Shown: positions 31,909 through 44,833 of the stretch, piece after piece
How the letters are laid out: each line of letters opens with the position of its first letter
Numbering within the stretch: position 1 is the stretch's first letter
Source: an uncultured Gammaproteobacteria bacterium
GTDB taxonomy: Bacteria > Pseudomonadota > Gammaproteobacteria > Eutrophobiales > Eutrophobiaceae
DNA length: 64,000 nucleotides
Assembly: GCA_943788005.1 (NCBI GenBank)
Contig: CALSOP010000001.1
Span: 124,001-188,000 of the forward strand
Direction: 5' to 3'
The notes under the pieces: generated by a model
Databases searched by the model: none
Told to the model about the DNA's origin: nothing
What the model saw: only the letters and a program-made list of their open reading frames with translations
Position numbers and translations under genes: made by a program

Positions 31909-33213
31909 GTGTTAGTTGATATCAAAGTACCTGTATTAGCGGAATCTGTCGCAGAAGCAACACTGATAAGCTGGCAAAAACGTGTTGGCGACCAGGTAAA
32001 ACGTGGTGATAACCTGATAGATATTGAAACCGATAAAGTGACTCTCGAAGTAGCTGCTTTAAACGATGGTGTCATTTCTGAAATTTTACGAGATGATGGC
32101 GAAACAGTAGGCAGTGATGAAGTTATTGCTCGAATTGATACAGAAGCACAAGGTGACAGCCCTACGTCATCAACACCTGTGTCAGAGCCAACACAACAAT
32201 CTTTGCCGGAAATGGATACAAAGGCTACGGAGGTTTCTAAAACCGACTTGCCAAAGCTAAGCCCTGCCGTTCGCAATATGGTGGCAGAACATAAATTAGA
32301 TGTGACAGAAATTCCCACAAATACCGACAGAGTTACAAAAGAAGATGTTTTACGTCACATTGAAGGTAGCCCAATGGCGTCAAACGAGACAGCTGATGCC
32401 CCGCAAAAATTCACTGAAGCTCAACAAACCGTTGCGCCACAAGTAGCACCTAAGCCTGAAACAGCAAGTACGCCTCCTGTAGCGGTACCTGTGTTAACAA
32501 GCAGTACCGGTGATAGACCCGAAGAAAAAGTACCTATGACTCGGCTGCGTAAACGTGTGGCAGAAAGACTATTGAGCGCACAACAAGAAAATGCCATTCT
32601 CACGACGTTTAATGAAGTGAACATGCAACCGGTTATGGACATCCGCAATCGTTATAAGGATGAGTTTGAAAAAACACACGGCACTAAACTCGGTTTTATG
32701 TCTTTCTTTACTCGTGCCGCAATAGAAGCGTTAAAAAAATTCCCTGTTGTTAATGCATCGGTCGAGGGCGACAGCATTATTTATCATGGATATTTCGATA
32801 TTGGTATTGCCGTTAGTTCTCCCAGAGGCTTAGTAGTGCCGATTGTCCGCGATGCTGATTCCTTATCGCTTGCTAATATTGAGACTCAAATAAGAGGCTT
32901 TGGTGAAAAGGCAAGAGACGGAAAACTAACCATGGATGATTTGACCGGCGGTACATTTACTATTACTAATGGTGGTACGTTTGGATCACTCTTATCAACT
33001 CCGATTATAAACCCACCACAAAGTGCAATATTGGGTATGCATGCAATTAAAGATCGCCCCGTCGCAGAAAATGGTGAAGTTGTTATACGCCCAGTGATGA
33101 ATCTTGCCTTGTCATATGATCATAGAATCATTGATGGCCGTGAAGCGGTTCAGTTTTTGGTATCCATAAAACAACAACTGGAAGATCCAGCTCGTCTCCT
33201 TTTACAACTGTAG
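31909..33213 (+). CDS. sucB: Dihydrolipoamide succinyltransferase E2 (GTG start)
   Basis: Lipoyl motif [12 protein letters not shown]-terminal [19 protein letters not shown]. Confidence 0.97.
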   Translation: MLVDIKVPVLAESVAEATLISWQKRVGDQVKRGDNLIDIETDKVTLEVAALNDGVISEILRDDGETVGSDEVIARIDTEAQGDSPTSSTPVSEPTQQSLPEMDTKATEVSKTDLPKLSPAVRNMVAEHKLDVTEIPTNTDRVTKEDVLRHIEGSPMASNETADAPQKFTEAQQTVAPQVAPKPETASTPPVAVPVLTSSTGDRPEEKVPMTRLRKRVAERLLSAQQENAILTTFNEVNMQPVMDIRNRYKDEFEKTHGTKLGFMSFFTRAAIEALKKFPVVNASVEGDSIIYHGYFDIGIAVSSPRGLVVPIVRDADSLSLANIETQIRGFGEKARDGKLTMDDLTGGTFTITNGGTFGSLLSTPIINPPQSAILGMHAIKDRPVAENGEVVIRPVMNLALSYDHRIIDGREAVQFLVSIKQQLEDPARLLLQL

Positions 33214-33227
33214 TCACATAAACCTAA

Positions 33228-34664
<1,437 letters not shown>

Positions 34665-34716
34665 GACCATATTATCTATCACTAGCGCAACCTTCCAACA
34701 GCTGCAAAATATTATA

Positions 34717-34747
34717 GTGCATTGACCTTAACTACAGGTCGATGCAC
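34717..34747 (+). terminator. Hairpin after lpdA, possible terminator without T-tract
   Basis: GTGCATTGACCT-TAACTAC-AGGTCGATGCAC. Confidence 0.4.
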
Positions 34748-34819
34748 TTAGCGTGTTGTGTAAATAATCAGAACCACATAAATAATCTACTTTCCTACGG
34801 TTTAATCAATTATATAGAC

Positions 34820-34839
34820 TTGATTTTGATCAAGATCAA
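34820..34839. promoter_or_regulatory. Two overlapping FNR/ANR boxes upstream of the thiolase gene
   Basis: TTGATTTTGATCAAGATCAA contains TTGAT-TTTG-ATCAA and TTGAT-CAAG-ATCAA. Confidence 0.6.
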
Positions 34840-35005
34840 ATAGATTGAATTAGGTCAATAATAGCACCCACTCGACAGATCTGATTGATTTCTGCTAGGA
34901 TTTGCTTTCTTTTTTGCAGCGCATCATATTATCAGCGGGTTTCCTCTTGTTGTAGAAACAACAGAAAATCCTGCATATATTTTCATTTTAACGGAGGGGA
35001 AAAAC

Positions 35006-36190
35006 ATGACAGATAACGTTGTCATAGTAGCAGCAGTTCGTACAGCAGTGGCTAATTTTGGAGGGTCTCTATCAAGTTTACCTGCCCATACCTTTGGTGC
35101 AACAGTAATAGCTGATGTCATTAAACGCGCGGGAATTAAACCTGAACAAGTGGATGAAGTCATTTTTGGACAAGTATTAACTGCCGGCACAGGTCAAAAC
35201 CCTGCGCGCCAATCGGCTATCGCCGCAGGCCTACCAAATTCAGTCCCTTGCATGACAATAAATAAAGTCTGCGGTAGTGGTCTTAAGACAGTTCATCTAG
35301 CCGCACAAGCAATCAAATGTGGGGATGCAGATATAATCATCGCTGGCGGGCAAGAAAGCATGAGCCTGTCTCCACATATCCTGCCAAAATCAAGAAATGG
35401 TACAAAAATGGGCGATTGGAAGATGCAGGACTCCATGATCATAGATGGTTTGTGGGATGCTTTTAACAACTATCACATGGGCACCACAGCCGAGAATATA
35501 GCCAAGAAATATGAAATTTCTCGCGAAGAACAAGACGCATTTGCAGCAGCTTCTCAACAAAAGGCTGAAGCGGCTATGAATGCAGGGAAGTTTGATGAAG
35601 AGATAGTTCCTGTTGAAATTCCTCAACGCAAAGGTGATCCGATAATCTTCGATAAAGATGAGTTCCCACGTGCGGGTGTAACTGCTGAGGGCCTAGCAAA
35701 GATGCGCCCTGCTTTTGATAAAGAAGGCACAGTTACCGCTGCTAATGCATCCGGTCTTAATGATGGCGCAGCTGCGGTATTAGTTATGTCTGAAAACAAG
35801 GCTAAAGAACTTGGTTTGGAACCATTAGCAACCATAGCCTCATACTCCAGCGCCGGAGTTGATCCAGCTATTATGGGTACAGGCCCAATTCCAGCGAGTA
35901 AACGCTGTTTGGAAAAAGCAGGTTGGACAGTTGATGACCTGGATCTAGTAGAAGCCAACGAAGCATTTGCAGCTCAGGCAATATCTGTAAATCGTGATGT
36001 TGGTTGGGACACTGCGAAGGTTAATGTGAATGGTGGCGCCATATCAATTGGACACCCAATAGGCGCTTCAGGTTGTCGTGTTCTCGTGACACTACTTCAT
36101 GAGATGAAACGTAGCGATGCTAAGAAGGGACTAGCCACTCTCTGCATAGGTGGAGGCCTTGGCGTCGCTCTGGCAGTCGAAAGAAAATAA
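35006..36190 (+). CDS. phaA: Acetyl-CoA acetyltransferase (PHB beta-ketothiolase)
   Basis: [58 protein letters not shown]. Confidence 0.93.
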   Translation: MTDNVVIVAAVRTAVANFGGSLSSLPAHTFGATVIADVIKRAGIKPEQVDEVIFGQVLTAGTGQNPARQSAIAAGLPNSVPCMTINKVCGSGLKTVHLAAQAIKCGDADIIIAGGQESMSLSPHILPKSRNGTKMGDWKMQDSMIIDGLWDAFNNYHMGTTAENIAKKYEISREEQDAFAAASQQKAEAAMNAGKFDEEIVPVEIPQRKGDPIIFDKDEFPRAGVTAEGLAKMRPAFDKEGTVTAANASGLNDGAAAVLVMSENKAKELGLEPLATIASYSSAGVDPAIMGTGPIPASKRCLEKAGWTVDDLDLVEANEAFAAQAISVNRDVGWDTAKVNVNGGAISIGHPIGASGCRVLVTLLHEMKRSDAKKGLATLCIGGGLGVALAVERK

Positions 36191-36301
36191 GTAATATCAG
36201 GGCTACTTCTGCCTTTACTGTATCTTGAGGCTATGAAATAAGCGGCTAACGGCATATCATATAGTCTGATAGCAAAAAACTTATGTACTTTTTAAGTATC
36301 T

Positions 36302-36327
36302 ATTGGCGCACTATTTAGTGCGCCAAT
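36302..36327. terminator. Perfect hairpin downstream of phaA
   Basis: ATTGGCGCACT-ATTT-AGTGCGCCAAT, no T-tract. Confidence 0.45.
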
Positions 36328-36448
36328 ATTCGATTAAAGTGTCATGCAAACATTAGAATAGCTTGTTCAAGAGTGCCATAAATAGTTAAATTAACATTCA
36401 GTAATTAGTGCAGTTTTCATGATTTTATATTTTATTCAGGACAGATAG

Positions 36449-36925
36449 ATGGAAGATAAACGAATTATAAAAAAATACCCAAACCGCCGCCTTTATGACA
36501 CGGAAGAAAGTAAATATATAACTCTGGAAGATATAAAAAAACTGGTCATTAATAATAAAGAATTTATTGTTAAAGATGCCAAATCCGAAGAAGACCTTAC
36601 TAGGACAATTCTTCTGCAAATTATCACCGAACAAGAGGACGATGGGGAACCGCTTTTCACAACACAAGCCCTCTCACACATTATTCGATTTTATGGTGAT
36701 TCTGTACAATCTGTTGCCGGTGATTACATACAAAAAAGTATTGATCTTTTCGTGACACAGCAAAAACAACTACAAGATCAACTGCAATCAGCAGTAAGTA
36801 CAAACCCTATGACTGCAATGTCTGAGTTAGCTGAGCAAAACCTTGAAATGTGGAAAACAATGCAGGCAAACTTCTTTAAAACGGCCTCAAATTCTCCTTT
36901 CTCTAATAAAAAAGATAAAGAATAG
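36449..36925 (+). CDS. phaR: PHA synthesis repressor PhaR
   Basis: IIKKYPNRRLYDTEESKYITLEDIKKLVINNKEFIVKDAKSEEDLTRTILLQIITEQE. Confidence 0.95.
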   Translation: MEDKRIIKKYPNRRLYDTEESKYITLEDIKKLVINNKEFIVKDAKSEEDLTRTILLQIITEQEDDGEPLFTTQALSHIIRFYGDSVQSVAGDYIQKSIDLFVTQQKQLQDQLQSAVSTNPMTAMSELAEQNLEMWKTMQANFFKTASNSPFSNKKDKE

Positions 36926-37036
36926 ATCACATTTATCATCTAAGTACATAAAACCATTGTTCAATATTCCATTTTTTCCAATAAATACAATAACTTATAG
37001 TTATTTAATATAACTATAATTATTAATACTTTCCTG

Positions 37037-37065
37037 TTGACAGCTCTTTAAAATCCGAATATGCT
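37037..37065 (+). promoter_or_regulatory. Sigma70 promoter of the phasin gene
   Basis: TTGACA-17 bp-TATGCT. Confidence 0.7.
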
Positions 37066-37094
37066 GCATTGCAATAATTGTTGCATTGCACAAC
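37062..37094. promoter_or_regulatory. Candidate PhaR operator
   Basis: TGCTGCATTGCAATAATTGTTGCATTGCACAAC: TGCATTGCA repeated, TGC-rich, upstream of phasin. Confidence 0.45.
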
Positions 37095-37131
37095 GCGATG
37101 CGTAACAAACTTACTTTTTAGGAGTACAGCA

Positions 37132-37491
37132 ATGACTAATGAAATATTTGAAACCATGAACAAATTAGGCAAATCAAATTACGATGCGATGCAAGAACTT
37201 TACAACATCAACTTAAAAATTGTTGGTCAGATTGCAGACCAACAGCAAGCTTTTTTTAAACTTTCTGTAGAGTGCATAACGGCACAAGTCGATATGCTTG
37301 GTAAATCTAAAGATTATAAAGAAGTCATCAGTGAACAAACCGCTTTGATCAATGAAACAAGCGCAAAGGTACAAGGCATTGCTAGAAACACAGTAGACAT
37401 TATGAATGAATCAAAAGATGAAGTAAGCGCATGGGTTGAAAAAGGCGTTGAAGAAGCAGCAACCATCGTTCCATTTTCGAAAACTGCTTAA
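37132..37491 (+). CDS. Phasin family protein
   Basis: 119 aa; MTNEIFETMNKLGKSNYDAMQELYNINLKIVGQIADQQQAFFKLSVECITAQVD; RBS AGGAG before ATG 37132 (ORF track start at 37078 is too early). Confidence 0.88.
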   Translation: MTNEIFETMNKLGKSNYDAMQELYNINLKIVGQIADQQQAFFKLSVECITAQVDMLGKSKDYKEVISEQTALINETSAKVQGIARNTVDIMNESKDEVSAWVEKGVEEAATIVPFSKTA

Positions 37492-37553
37492 AGATTATTA
37501 TCGCGTATTCATTTGAATATGCGATTACAGATTTAGAAATACCCCTACTTATT

Positions 37554-37588
37554 CCACGGTCCTATGTCTAATAGGCCGTGGTTTTTTT
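37554..37588 (+). terminator. Rho-independent terminator
   Basis: CCACGGTCCTATGTCTAATAGGCCGTGGTTTTTTT. Confidence 0.88.
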
Positions 37589-39101
37589 ATTGGTTCTCAG
37601 TTAGATCCGTCAAGCCTTCATCAATACCCTGCTTTTCCATAGCATAATTGTTCCGGATTGATTCAATATGCTCAAGATAGTCAGTGCTCACATCACCGGT
37701 AACATATTCTCCAGTAAAACAAGACGTATCGAAGTCTGTTATTTTTTCATTTCCTTTATGAGCAGAAGATATAAGATCTTCAATGTCTTGATACACTAAC
37801 CAATCAGCACCAATTTTTTCAGCAATTTCCTCGACGGAACATTTATTAGCAATTAATTCAGTTGCCGTAGGCATGTCTATACCATAGACATTTGGAAAGC
37901 GCACTGGTGGCGCTGCTGATGCTATATAAACACGCTTAGCACCCGCCTCTCTTGCCATTTGAACAATCTCTCTTGAAGTCGTCCCTCTTACAATAGAGTC
38001 ATCGACTAATAATACATTCTTTCCTTTAAACTCTAGATCAATTGCATTTAATTTTTGTCGTACAGACTTCTTGCGAATACTTTGACCAGGCATGATAAAT
38101 GTCCTGGGGATATATCGGTTTTTAACAAAACCCTCTCGATATTTCACATCTAGCATAGTGGCTAAAGGTAAGGCTGCCGTCCGGCTTGTGTCAGGGATGG
38201 GAATAACAACATCGATATCATGCTCTGGATATAGCTTCAGGATCTTTTTAGCGAGCTCTTCTCCCATTCTTAGACGAGCTTTATAAACTGAAATACCATC
38301 TATAATCGAATCAGGTCTGGCTAAATAAACATGCTCAAAAATACATGGACTGTAATTTGATTTATCTGAACATTGGAAGGTATGGATTTCTCCACTCAAG
38401 GTAATAAAAACGGCTTCCCCGGGTTCAATATCACGTGTGAGCTCGAAATCAAGAGCATTAATAGCGACACTTTCTGATGCGATAATAAATTCCGATCCAC
38501 TATCCGTCTTACGCTCTCCAAAAACAACTGGCCGAATACCATTTGGATCACGAAACCCTACTATGCCAACACCGGTAATCATCGCTACAGCTGCATAACC
38601 ACCCTTGCAACGTTGATGTAATCGTTTAACTGCATGAAAGATATCTTTTGCATCTAGACTATCTCGAGGTTTACCGATTGCGTTTAATTCGTGTGCAAGA
38701 ATATTTAATAATACTTCAGAATCTGAATTGGTATTCAAATGTCGTAAATCATCACGCATAAGATCTTCTTTCAAAGTCTCTGCATTAGTTAAGTTGCCAT
38801 TATGAGCGAGGGTAATACCATAAGGAGAATTAACATAGAATGGTTGGGCTTCTGCTGAAGATGAACAGCCTGCAGTAGGATAACGCACATGCCCAATACC
38901 CATATTTCCCTTAAGGTTAAGCATATGCCGGGTATGAAAGACATCTCTGACTAGGCCATTATCCTTTCTCAAATAAAGTTTACTTTCATCACAAGTCACC
39001 ATCCCCGCAGCATCTTGTCCACGATGTTGAAGAACTGTTAAGCCATCGTATATAGCCTGATTGACAGGGTTTTTGGCAACTATTCCGATTATGCCGCACA
39101 T
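37587..39101 (-). CDS. purF: Amidophosphoribosyltransferase
   Basis: [61 protein letters not shown]. Confidence 0.98.
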   Translation of the reverse strand: MCGIIGIVAKNPVNQAIYDGLTVLQHRGQDAAGMVTCDESKLYLRKDNGLVRDVFHTRHMLNLKGNMGIGHVRYPTAGCSSSAEAQPFYVNSPYGITLAHNGNLTNAETLKEDLMRDDLRHLNTNSDSEVLLNILAHELNAIGKPRDSLDAKDIFHAVKRLHQRCKGGYAAVAMITGVGIVGFRDPNGIRPVVFGERKTDSGSEFIIASESVAINALDFELTRDIEPGEAVFITLSGEIHTFQCSDKSNYSPCIFEHVYLARPDSIIDGISVYKARLRMGEELAKKILKLYPEHDIDVVIPIPDTSRTAALPLATMLDVKYREGFVKNRYIPRTFIMPGQSIRKKSVRQKLNAIDLEFKGKNVLLVDDSIVRGTTSREIVQMAREAGAKRVYIASAAPPVRFPNVYGIDMPTATELIANKCSVEEIAEKIGADWLVYQDIEDLISSAHKGNEKITDFDTSCFTGEYVTGDVSTDYLEHIESIRNNYAMEKQGIDEGLTDLTENQ

Positions 39102-39122
39102 AGTATTGTTCTTATGAGTAGT

Positions 39123-39635
39123 TTATAAATCATTTTCATTTGCCTGTTCATATGAATGATATTCGGTAATTGATTCTGGCAGAAAACGAGAACTCCATGT
39201 GCTTATCCGCTCAAATGGAGCTGCTAGCTTTGATTCTTCCCACCATGGCTCTTGAGGGAATGCTGTGAATCCAGCCATAAAAATTATAACTGTGACGATT
39301 AATCCGCCTAAACCCATGCCAAAAAATAAACCTAAAATCCTGTCTGCGGCTGTAAGTCCCGTTCTTCCTAACAACTTTACTACGAAATAACTTATACCGC
39401 TCATTATAAGCAAACTTAGAATAAACAGTGCAATGAACGCCAAAACAATCCTTAAAATTGGCGTGTCTACATAGTTTTCCAGCAAAGGGGAGAAATAGGG
39501 TACGAGTTTTATTGAAAGGCCTAAAGATACTGCCCAAGATAATAAAGAAAATAATATATTCAAAAAACCATAAAAAACACCCACGATTGTGGGCAATGCA
39601 ATTAAACAAAGAATGACTATGTCGGCTGTAGACAT
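39123..39635 (-). CDS. cvpA: CvpA family protein
   Basis: Four-TM protein, upstream of purF; TAADRILGLFFGMGLGGLIV. Confidence 0.92.
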   Translation of the reverse strand: MSTADIVILCLIALPTIVGVFYGFLNILFSLLSWAVSLGLSIKLVPYFSPLLENYVDTPILRIVLAFIALFILSLLIMSGISYFVVKLLGRTGLTAADRILGLFFGMGLGGLIVTVIIFMAGFTAFPQEPWWEESKLAAPFERISTWSSRFLPESITEYHSYEQANENDL

Positions 39636-39670
39636 TATTGTAATCTGATGTTTTTTAAGTTAATTAATAA

Positions 39671-40279
39671 TTATGGATAGCTCAATACTATACCGTTTAG
39701 TTTCGTATTTTCTTTAATTTTCTTTAGTAAAGCATCGGCATCAGCACGCAATAATTCTGGCCCTACTCTAACCCGGTAAGCTACTTCATTATTTTGTTCT
39801 AATGGTTCAACGAACGCTGGAAATCCGGATTTCCTAAGCGTTAAATTCAGTTTGTCTGCATTGACTTTACTTGAGAAGCTACCTAACTGAACTACCCATG
39901 CGGTCAGTCCTACTTGTTTATCTTTTACTGTTTTATTTGGTTCCGACTTTTTAGCACTACCTTTTACCGCGCTAATCGATTCTGGTTTAAAAGATGTTTC
40001 TACACTTGGTTTAACATCGATCAGAGCACCTTTTTGGTCGTCTATAATAGGCTGTTCTTCTACAACTTCTTCATCAGTATTAATCGGTACGTCTGGTGCC
40101 CGGGAATTATTAAGCGGGATTAACCTGGAATTAAACTTCTCTGTCGTTCGCTCCGGAATATTGGTATCTGTAATGGAGCCAGTATCTATAGGTCCTGTTA
40201 ATAACATCGGTATAAAAATAACAGCAATAAAAATTAGAACTGCTGCACCAACCAATCGTTCTTTTAAGCGTTGATGCAT
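39671..40279 (-). CDS. dedD: SPOR-domain protein (DedD-like)
   Basis: N-terminal TM MHQRLKERLVGAAVLIFIAVIFIPMLL; SPOR domain AWVVQLGSFSSKVNADKLNLTLRKSGFPAFV. Confidence 0.9.
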   Translation of the reverse strand: MHQRLKERLVGAAVLIFIAVIFIPMLLTGPIDTGSITDTNIPERTTEKFNSRLIPLNNSRAPDVPINTDEEVVEEQPIIDDQKGALIDVKPSVETSFKPESISAVKGSAKKSEPNKTVKDKQVGLTAWVVQLGSFSSKVNADKLNLTLRKSGFPAFVEPLEQNNEVAYRVRVGPELLRADADALLKKIKENTKLNGIVLSYP

Positions 40280-40285
40280 TTTAAT

Positions 40286-41629
40286 CTAGCTTGACTCCTG
40301 GTTTAAATGACCAAGTGCGGCACCTACCGTTAGAAAAGAGCCTGTGACAACAATTCTATCGCCAGCCATAGATAACTCATCAAGTTGATCTAATGCCTCG
40401 CCGACATTTGTATATTCAACGACATTTTCATTTATACCTAATGAATTGAGTTCTGAAATTAAAGTTTTAGCATCACTACCACGCTCTTCCGTCAAGGTAA
40501 TGATATTCCAGCTATCAGCTATATTATTTAACACTTTAAACACTTCTGGATGATCTTTATCCTTCAACATGCCCACGATTAAATGAGTTTGACCTAAACA
40601 TGGAATCTTGCTTATGTTCTTTACAAGCTCCCTTACTGATTCACTGTTATGAGCCACATCTAATATTTTTGGGATCCTGCCAGGGATAAATTGCATGCGA
40701 CCATTAAAACGAAAACTACCAAGTCCGTCCTTAATATTTTCTATACTAACGGGGTAATCATTTTTTATTTTTTCCAATACCATTAATACACCTGCTGCAT
40801 TTTGTAATTGAAAATCACAAAACTGCATAGGTCTGGGTAATTTTTCCAAAGAGATATTATCTGTCTCCCATGACCAATCACTATGTCCCATAGTCAAATT
40901 ATAATCACGTCCTAGTACACTTAATGGGGTATCCAAAGCGTTAGCACAATCAAGTAAACTTTGTGGTGGATTAGCATCAGAACATATAGCAGGTGCCTTG
41001 TTTCTAAGGATACCTGCCTTTTCTCTAGCAATACTCTCACGATTGTCCCCAAGCCATTGCTGATGATCGATATCGATACTGGTAATTAATGCGACGTCTG
41101 CATCAAGTACATTTACCGCATCAAGCCGACCCCCTAAACCCACTTCAAGAATAGCCAGATCGACGTTATGCTGGCGAAAGAGGTCTAACGCCGTAAGCGT
41201 TCCGAATTCAAAGTAAGTCAATGAAATTTCACCGCGTGCACGATCAATTCGATCAAATGATTCACACAGTTCAGAATCTGATACTTCAACACCATTGATA
41301 CAAATTCGTTCGTTATAACGGAGTAAATGTGGTGATGTATACCGTCCTACTTTGTAATCTGCATTACGTAGGATTTTATCCAACATGGTGACACTAGATC
41401 CTTTCCCATTGGTTCCGGCAACACTAATGACGTTATACGCTGGCTTGAGCAAACCCATATTATTTGCAACACGACGACATCGCTCTAATCCTAATTCAAT
41501 CGCTGTGAAATGTAGCCTTTCTTGCCACTCTAACCATTTTTCAAGACTGTTAAATCTTAATTTATCGGGGCGTGTTCCTGACTTAGAAATTGATTTAATT
41601 TTACTAGTCATAAGTGGCGTCAGAAACAA
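40286..41629 (-). CDS. folC: Bifunctional folylpolyglutamate/dihydrofolate synthase
   Basis: VISVAGTNGKGSSVTMLDKIL; LAILEVGLGGRLDAVNVLD. Confidence 0.96.
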   Translation of the reverse strand: MFLTPLMTSKIKSISKSGTRPDKLRFNSLEKWLEWQERLHFTAIELGLERCRRVANNMGLLKPAYNVISVAGTNGKGSSVTMLDKILRNADYKVGRYTSPHLLRYNERICINGVEVSDSELCESFDRIDRARGEISLTYFEFGTLTALDLFRQHNVDLAILEVGLGGRLDAVNVLDADVALITSIDIDHQQWLGDNRESIAREKAGILRNKAPAICSDANPPQSLLDCANALDTPLSVLGRDYNLTMGHSDWSWETDNISLEKLPRPMQFCDFQLQNAAGVLMVLEKIKNDYPVSIENIKDGLGSFRFNGRMQFIPGRIPKILDVAHNSESVRELVKNISKIPCLGQTHLIVGMLKDKDHPEVFKVLNNIADSWNIITLTEERGSDAKTLISELNSLGINENVVEYTNVGEALDQLDELSMAGDRIVVTGSFLTVGAALGHLNQESS

Positions 41630-41635
41630 TTTATA

Positions 41636-42499
41636 TCATGCAGTTAATGATTGATGGGTTAACATTGACAACAACTTGCTGATTCTATCGCGTAATTCTC
41701 TACGATCGACAATCAAATCAATATCACCATTTTCAAGTAAAAATTCACTACGCTGAAAACCTGCAGGTAGCGTCTCTCTTACTGTTTGCTCAATAACACG
41801 TGGACCTGCAAAACCAATCAAGGCATTTGGTTCAGCTATATTAATATCTCCGAGTGTAGCTAAGCTTGCAGATACACCACCCATGGTTGGATCTGTCAGT
41901 ACTGAAATATAGGGCAATCCTTTGTTCCGTAAAATAGCTATGGCAGCCGCTGTTTTAGCCATTTGCATTAAAGAGAATAGAGCTTCCTGCATTCTGGCAC
42001 CACCACTTGTTGAAAAACAGATTAATGATGCATTCATCTCTATTGCCGTTTCAACTGCACGAACAAACCGCTCACCAACAACCGAACCCATAGAACCACC
42101 CATAAAATTGAATTCAAATGCACAAGCAACAACAGGTAAACCTTTTAATTTTCCAGACATAACTACCAAAGCATCATCCTCACCCGTTTTCTTTTGCGCT
42201 TGGTTGAGTCTATCTTTATATTTTTTATTATCACGAAACTTCAGGATATCAACTGGTTTGACTTCAGCACCAATCTCAACTCTATTATCACTATCTAAAA
42301 ATGTTTCCAGACGTACTCGCGCACTAATTCGCATGTGATGATCGCATTTCGGACAAACATCATTATTTCTGTCGAGCTCTGCACGATACAGTACAGCATT
42401 ACACTCCGGACATTTTGTCCAAACACCTTCTGGCACAGTACGACGTGTTGTCCCATTTGTTTTGTCTCGCGACGGTAATATTTTTTTAAACCAGCTCAT
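41636..42499 (-). CDS. accD: Acetyl-CoA carboxylase carboxyltransferase beta subunit
   Basis: Zinc ribbon [54 protein letters not shown]. Confidence 0.97.
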   Translation of the reverse strand: MSWFKKILPSRDKTNGTTRRTVPEGVWTKCPECNAVLYRAELDRNNDVCPKCDHHMRISARVRLETFLDSDNRVEIGAEVKPVDILKFRDNKKYKDRLNQAQKKTGEDDALVVMSGKLKGLPVVACAFEFNFMGGSMGSVVGERFVRAVETAIEMNASLICFSTSGGARMQEALFSLMQMAKTAAAIAILRNKGLPYISVLTDPTMGGVSASLATLGDINIAEPNALIGFAGPRVIEQTVRETLPAGFQRSEFLLENGDIDLIVDRRELRDRISKLLSMLTHQSLTA

Positions 42500-42508
42500 A
42501 TTTAATTG

Positions 42509-43318
42509 TTATCCAATATTATCTAGTGCAGTTCGTAAAGATCTCATAAATGATGATATTTCTAATTTCATTTTTTCACCGTCACCAGAATGTTCAGCAA
42601 TTCTTTCAACCAAGGCACTACCCACAACAACTGCGTCACTGACCCTTCCAACATCTTCTGCTATTTGCGGATTCTTAATCCCAAATCCAACACCTAAAGG
42701 CAAAGAAGTTTTGCTACGAATCTCATTCAGTTTATCGTCAACAGCTTTGACATCCAGCTGATTGCTGCCTGTTACTCCTTTTAACGAGACATAATATAGG
42801 AAGCCTGTGGCAACTTCACAAATCCTATCCAAGCGCTCCCCCCGTGTTGTCGGTGAAATCAAGAATATCTGATCTATACCAGACGGTTTCAAAACCTCAC
42901 CAAACTCGGCAGATTCCTCGGGCGGCAAATCAACAATTATTAGGCCGTCAACGCCTACATTTGTTGCTTTTTCAACAAAATTTTTATAACCCATAACTTC
43001 TATAGGATTCAAATATCCCATTAAAATAATGGGTGTAGATTCGTTCTCGACTCTAAATTCCTTAACAATATTAAATACATCATCTGTATTGGTACCATTT
43101 AACAAGGCGCGTTCACTCGCACGTTGAATCACCGGCCCATCGGCCATAGGATCTGAAAAAGGGACGCCTAATTCAATAATATCTGCTCCTGCTTCTGTCA
43201 ATACATGCATTAATTCAACAGTCATGTCGAGTGATGGATCGCCAGCTGTTATAAATGGGATTAGTGCTTTTTTGTTATTATTTTTAAGTGCGCTAAAACA
43301 CGCTTCAATTCTGCTCAT
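42509..43318 (-). CDS. trpA: Tryptophan synthase alpha
   Basis: ALIPFITAGDPSLDMTVELMHVLTEAGADIIELGVPFSDPMADGPVIQRASERAL. Confidence 0.97.
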   Translation of the reverse strand: MSRIEACFSALKNNNKKALIPFITAGDPSLDMTVELMHVLTEAGADIIELGVPFSDPMADGPVIQRASERALLNGTNTDDVFNIVKEFRVENESTPIILMGYLNPIEVMGYKNFVEKATNVGVDGLIIVDLPPEESAEFGEVLKPSGIDQIFLISPTTRGERLDRICEVATGFLYYVSLKGVTGSNQLDVKAVDDKLNEIRSKTSLPLGVGFGIKNPQIAEDVGRVSDAVVVGSALVERIAEHSGDGEKMKLEISSFMRSLRTALDNIG

Positions 43319-43383
43319 AATATTTTTAATTTGAAATATAAATAGGTAACGAAAATTAAGGATATACCGGATTACTAACCAAA

Positions 43384-43575
43384 TTACTCTTTTAAGCCAA
43401 GTTTCAACTCAAGTAACTCGATGGCCATATCTGGTATTTCTTTATGATTTCTTGACTCATGTGATAACAACCAACTATCAACTTCTGCGCGTTTAACTTT
43501 TAGCAAATCCGCAAGTTGCAAACGGTCCAACTCTCGATCAGTCATTATTTCCATCAAACGTTCGCGATTATTCAT
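43384..43575 (-). CDS. Small HTH-like protein between trpB and trpA
   Basis: 63 aa MNNRERLMEIMTDRELDRLQLADLLKVKRAEVDSWLLSHESRNHKEIPDMAIELLELKLGLKE; Cro-like HTH pattern. Confidence 0.6.
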   Translation of the reverse strand: MNNRERLMEIMTDRELDRLQLADLLKVKRAEVDSWLLSHESRNHKEIPDMAIELLELKLGLKE

Positions 43576-43594
43576 AATCTATAAATTCCCGATT

Positions 43595-44833
43595 TTAAAG
43601 TGTAATCCCTTCATGTGCGGCAACCGTGTGAATATCCTTATCCCCACGACCTGACAAATTAGCAATAATTATCGCATCTTTGGCCATTTTGGGGGCAATT
43701 TTTGCTGTATACGCTAATGCATGGCTAGATTCTAAAGCTGGGATAATGCCTTCTATGCGCGTCAAATCGTGGAAAGCCTGCAATGCTTCAATATCTGTAA
43801 CAGAGACATAATTAGCTCGACCGGTATCCTTTAACCAAGCATGCTCTGGACCGACACCTGGATAATCCAAGCCCGCTGAGATACAGTGTGTTTCAATTAT
43901 TTGGCCATAATTATCTTCCATTAGATAAGTACGGTTACCATGTAAAACGCCTGGTTTTCCTGCACTTAAAGGAGCTGCATGATGTCCAGTCTCGATACCT
44001 TCACCTGCTGCTTCGACACCATAAATCGATACTCCCTTATCATCTAGAAAAGGATGAAACAATCCAATAGCATTAGAACCGCCACCGACACAGGCTACCA
44101 AAGCATCGGGAAGACACCCCGCTTGATCTAGGCATTGTTTTCGTGCCTCGCGTCCCACTACCGCATTGAAATCCCTCACCATAGTTGGATACGGATGGGG
44201 GCCAGCAACAGTACCAATTATATAAAAGGTATCATCAACATTTGTTACCCAGTCCCGCATAGCTTCATTCAAAGCATCTTTTAATGTTTTAGAACCTGCT
44301 TCAACGGAAATAACTGTTGCTCCAAGGAGCTTCATGCGAAAGACATTCATAGCTTGTCTTTGGATATCTTCCGCGCCCATATAAACAATACATTCCATGC
44401 CATAGCGAGCAGCAACTGTTGCCGTTGCGACACCATGCTGACCAGCACCAGTCTCTGCAATAACACGCCGTTTACCCATCAATTTCGCTAACAATGCCTG
44501 TCCAACAGTATTATTGATTTTATGTGCACCGGTATGATTCAAATCTTCGCGTTTCAAATAAATTTGCGCGCCACCTAGTTGCTTGCTCCAGCGATCTGCA
44601 TGATATAGCGGTGAGGGTCGCCCCACATAGTGTTTTAAATCATGTTCATATTCGGCGATAAATTCAGGGTCATTTTTATATTTATTATATGCTTGTTCAA
44701 GTTCTTCTAATGGCCCCATTAAGGTTTCAGAGACGAATCGACCTCCATATGTACCAAAATGACCACGCTTATCTGGCATAGTCATAAACGATTCGATTTC
44801 AGAAGTATCACTTTTTTTATTGGTTTCAGGCAT
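43595..44833 (-). CDS. trpB: Tryptophan synthase beta
   Basis: [50 protein letters not shown]. Confidence 0.98.
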   Translation of the reverse strand: MPETNKKSDTSEIESFMTMPDKRGHFGTYGGRFVSETLMGPLEELEQAYNKYKNDPEFIAEYEHDLKHYVGRPSPLYHADRWSKQLGGAQIYLKREDLNHTGAHKINNTVGQALLAKLMGKRRVIAETGAGQHGVATATVAARYGMECIVYMGAEDIQRQAMNVFRMKLLGATVISVEAGSKTLKDALNEAMRDWVTNVDDTFYIIGTVAGPHPYPTMVRDFNAVVGREARKQCLDQAGCLPDALVACVGGGSNAIGLFHPFLDDKGVSIYGVEAAGEGIETGHHAAPLSAGKPGVLHGNRTYLMEDNYGQIIETHCISAGLDYPGVGPEHAWLKDTGRANYVSVTDIEALQAFHDLTRIEGIIPALESSHALAYTAKIAPKMAKDAIIIANLSGRGDKDIHTVAAHEGITL

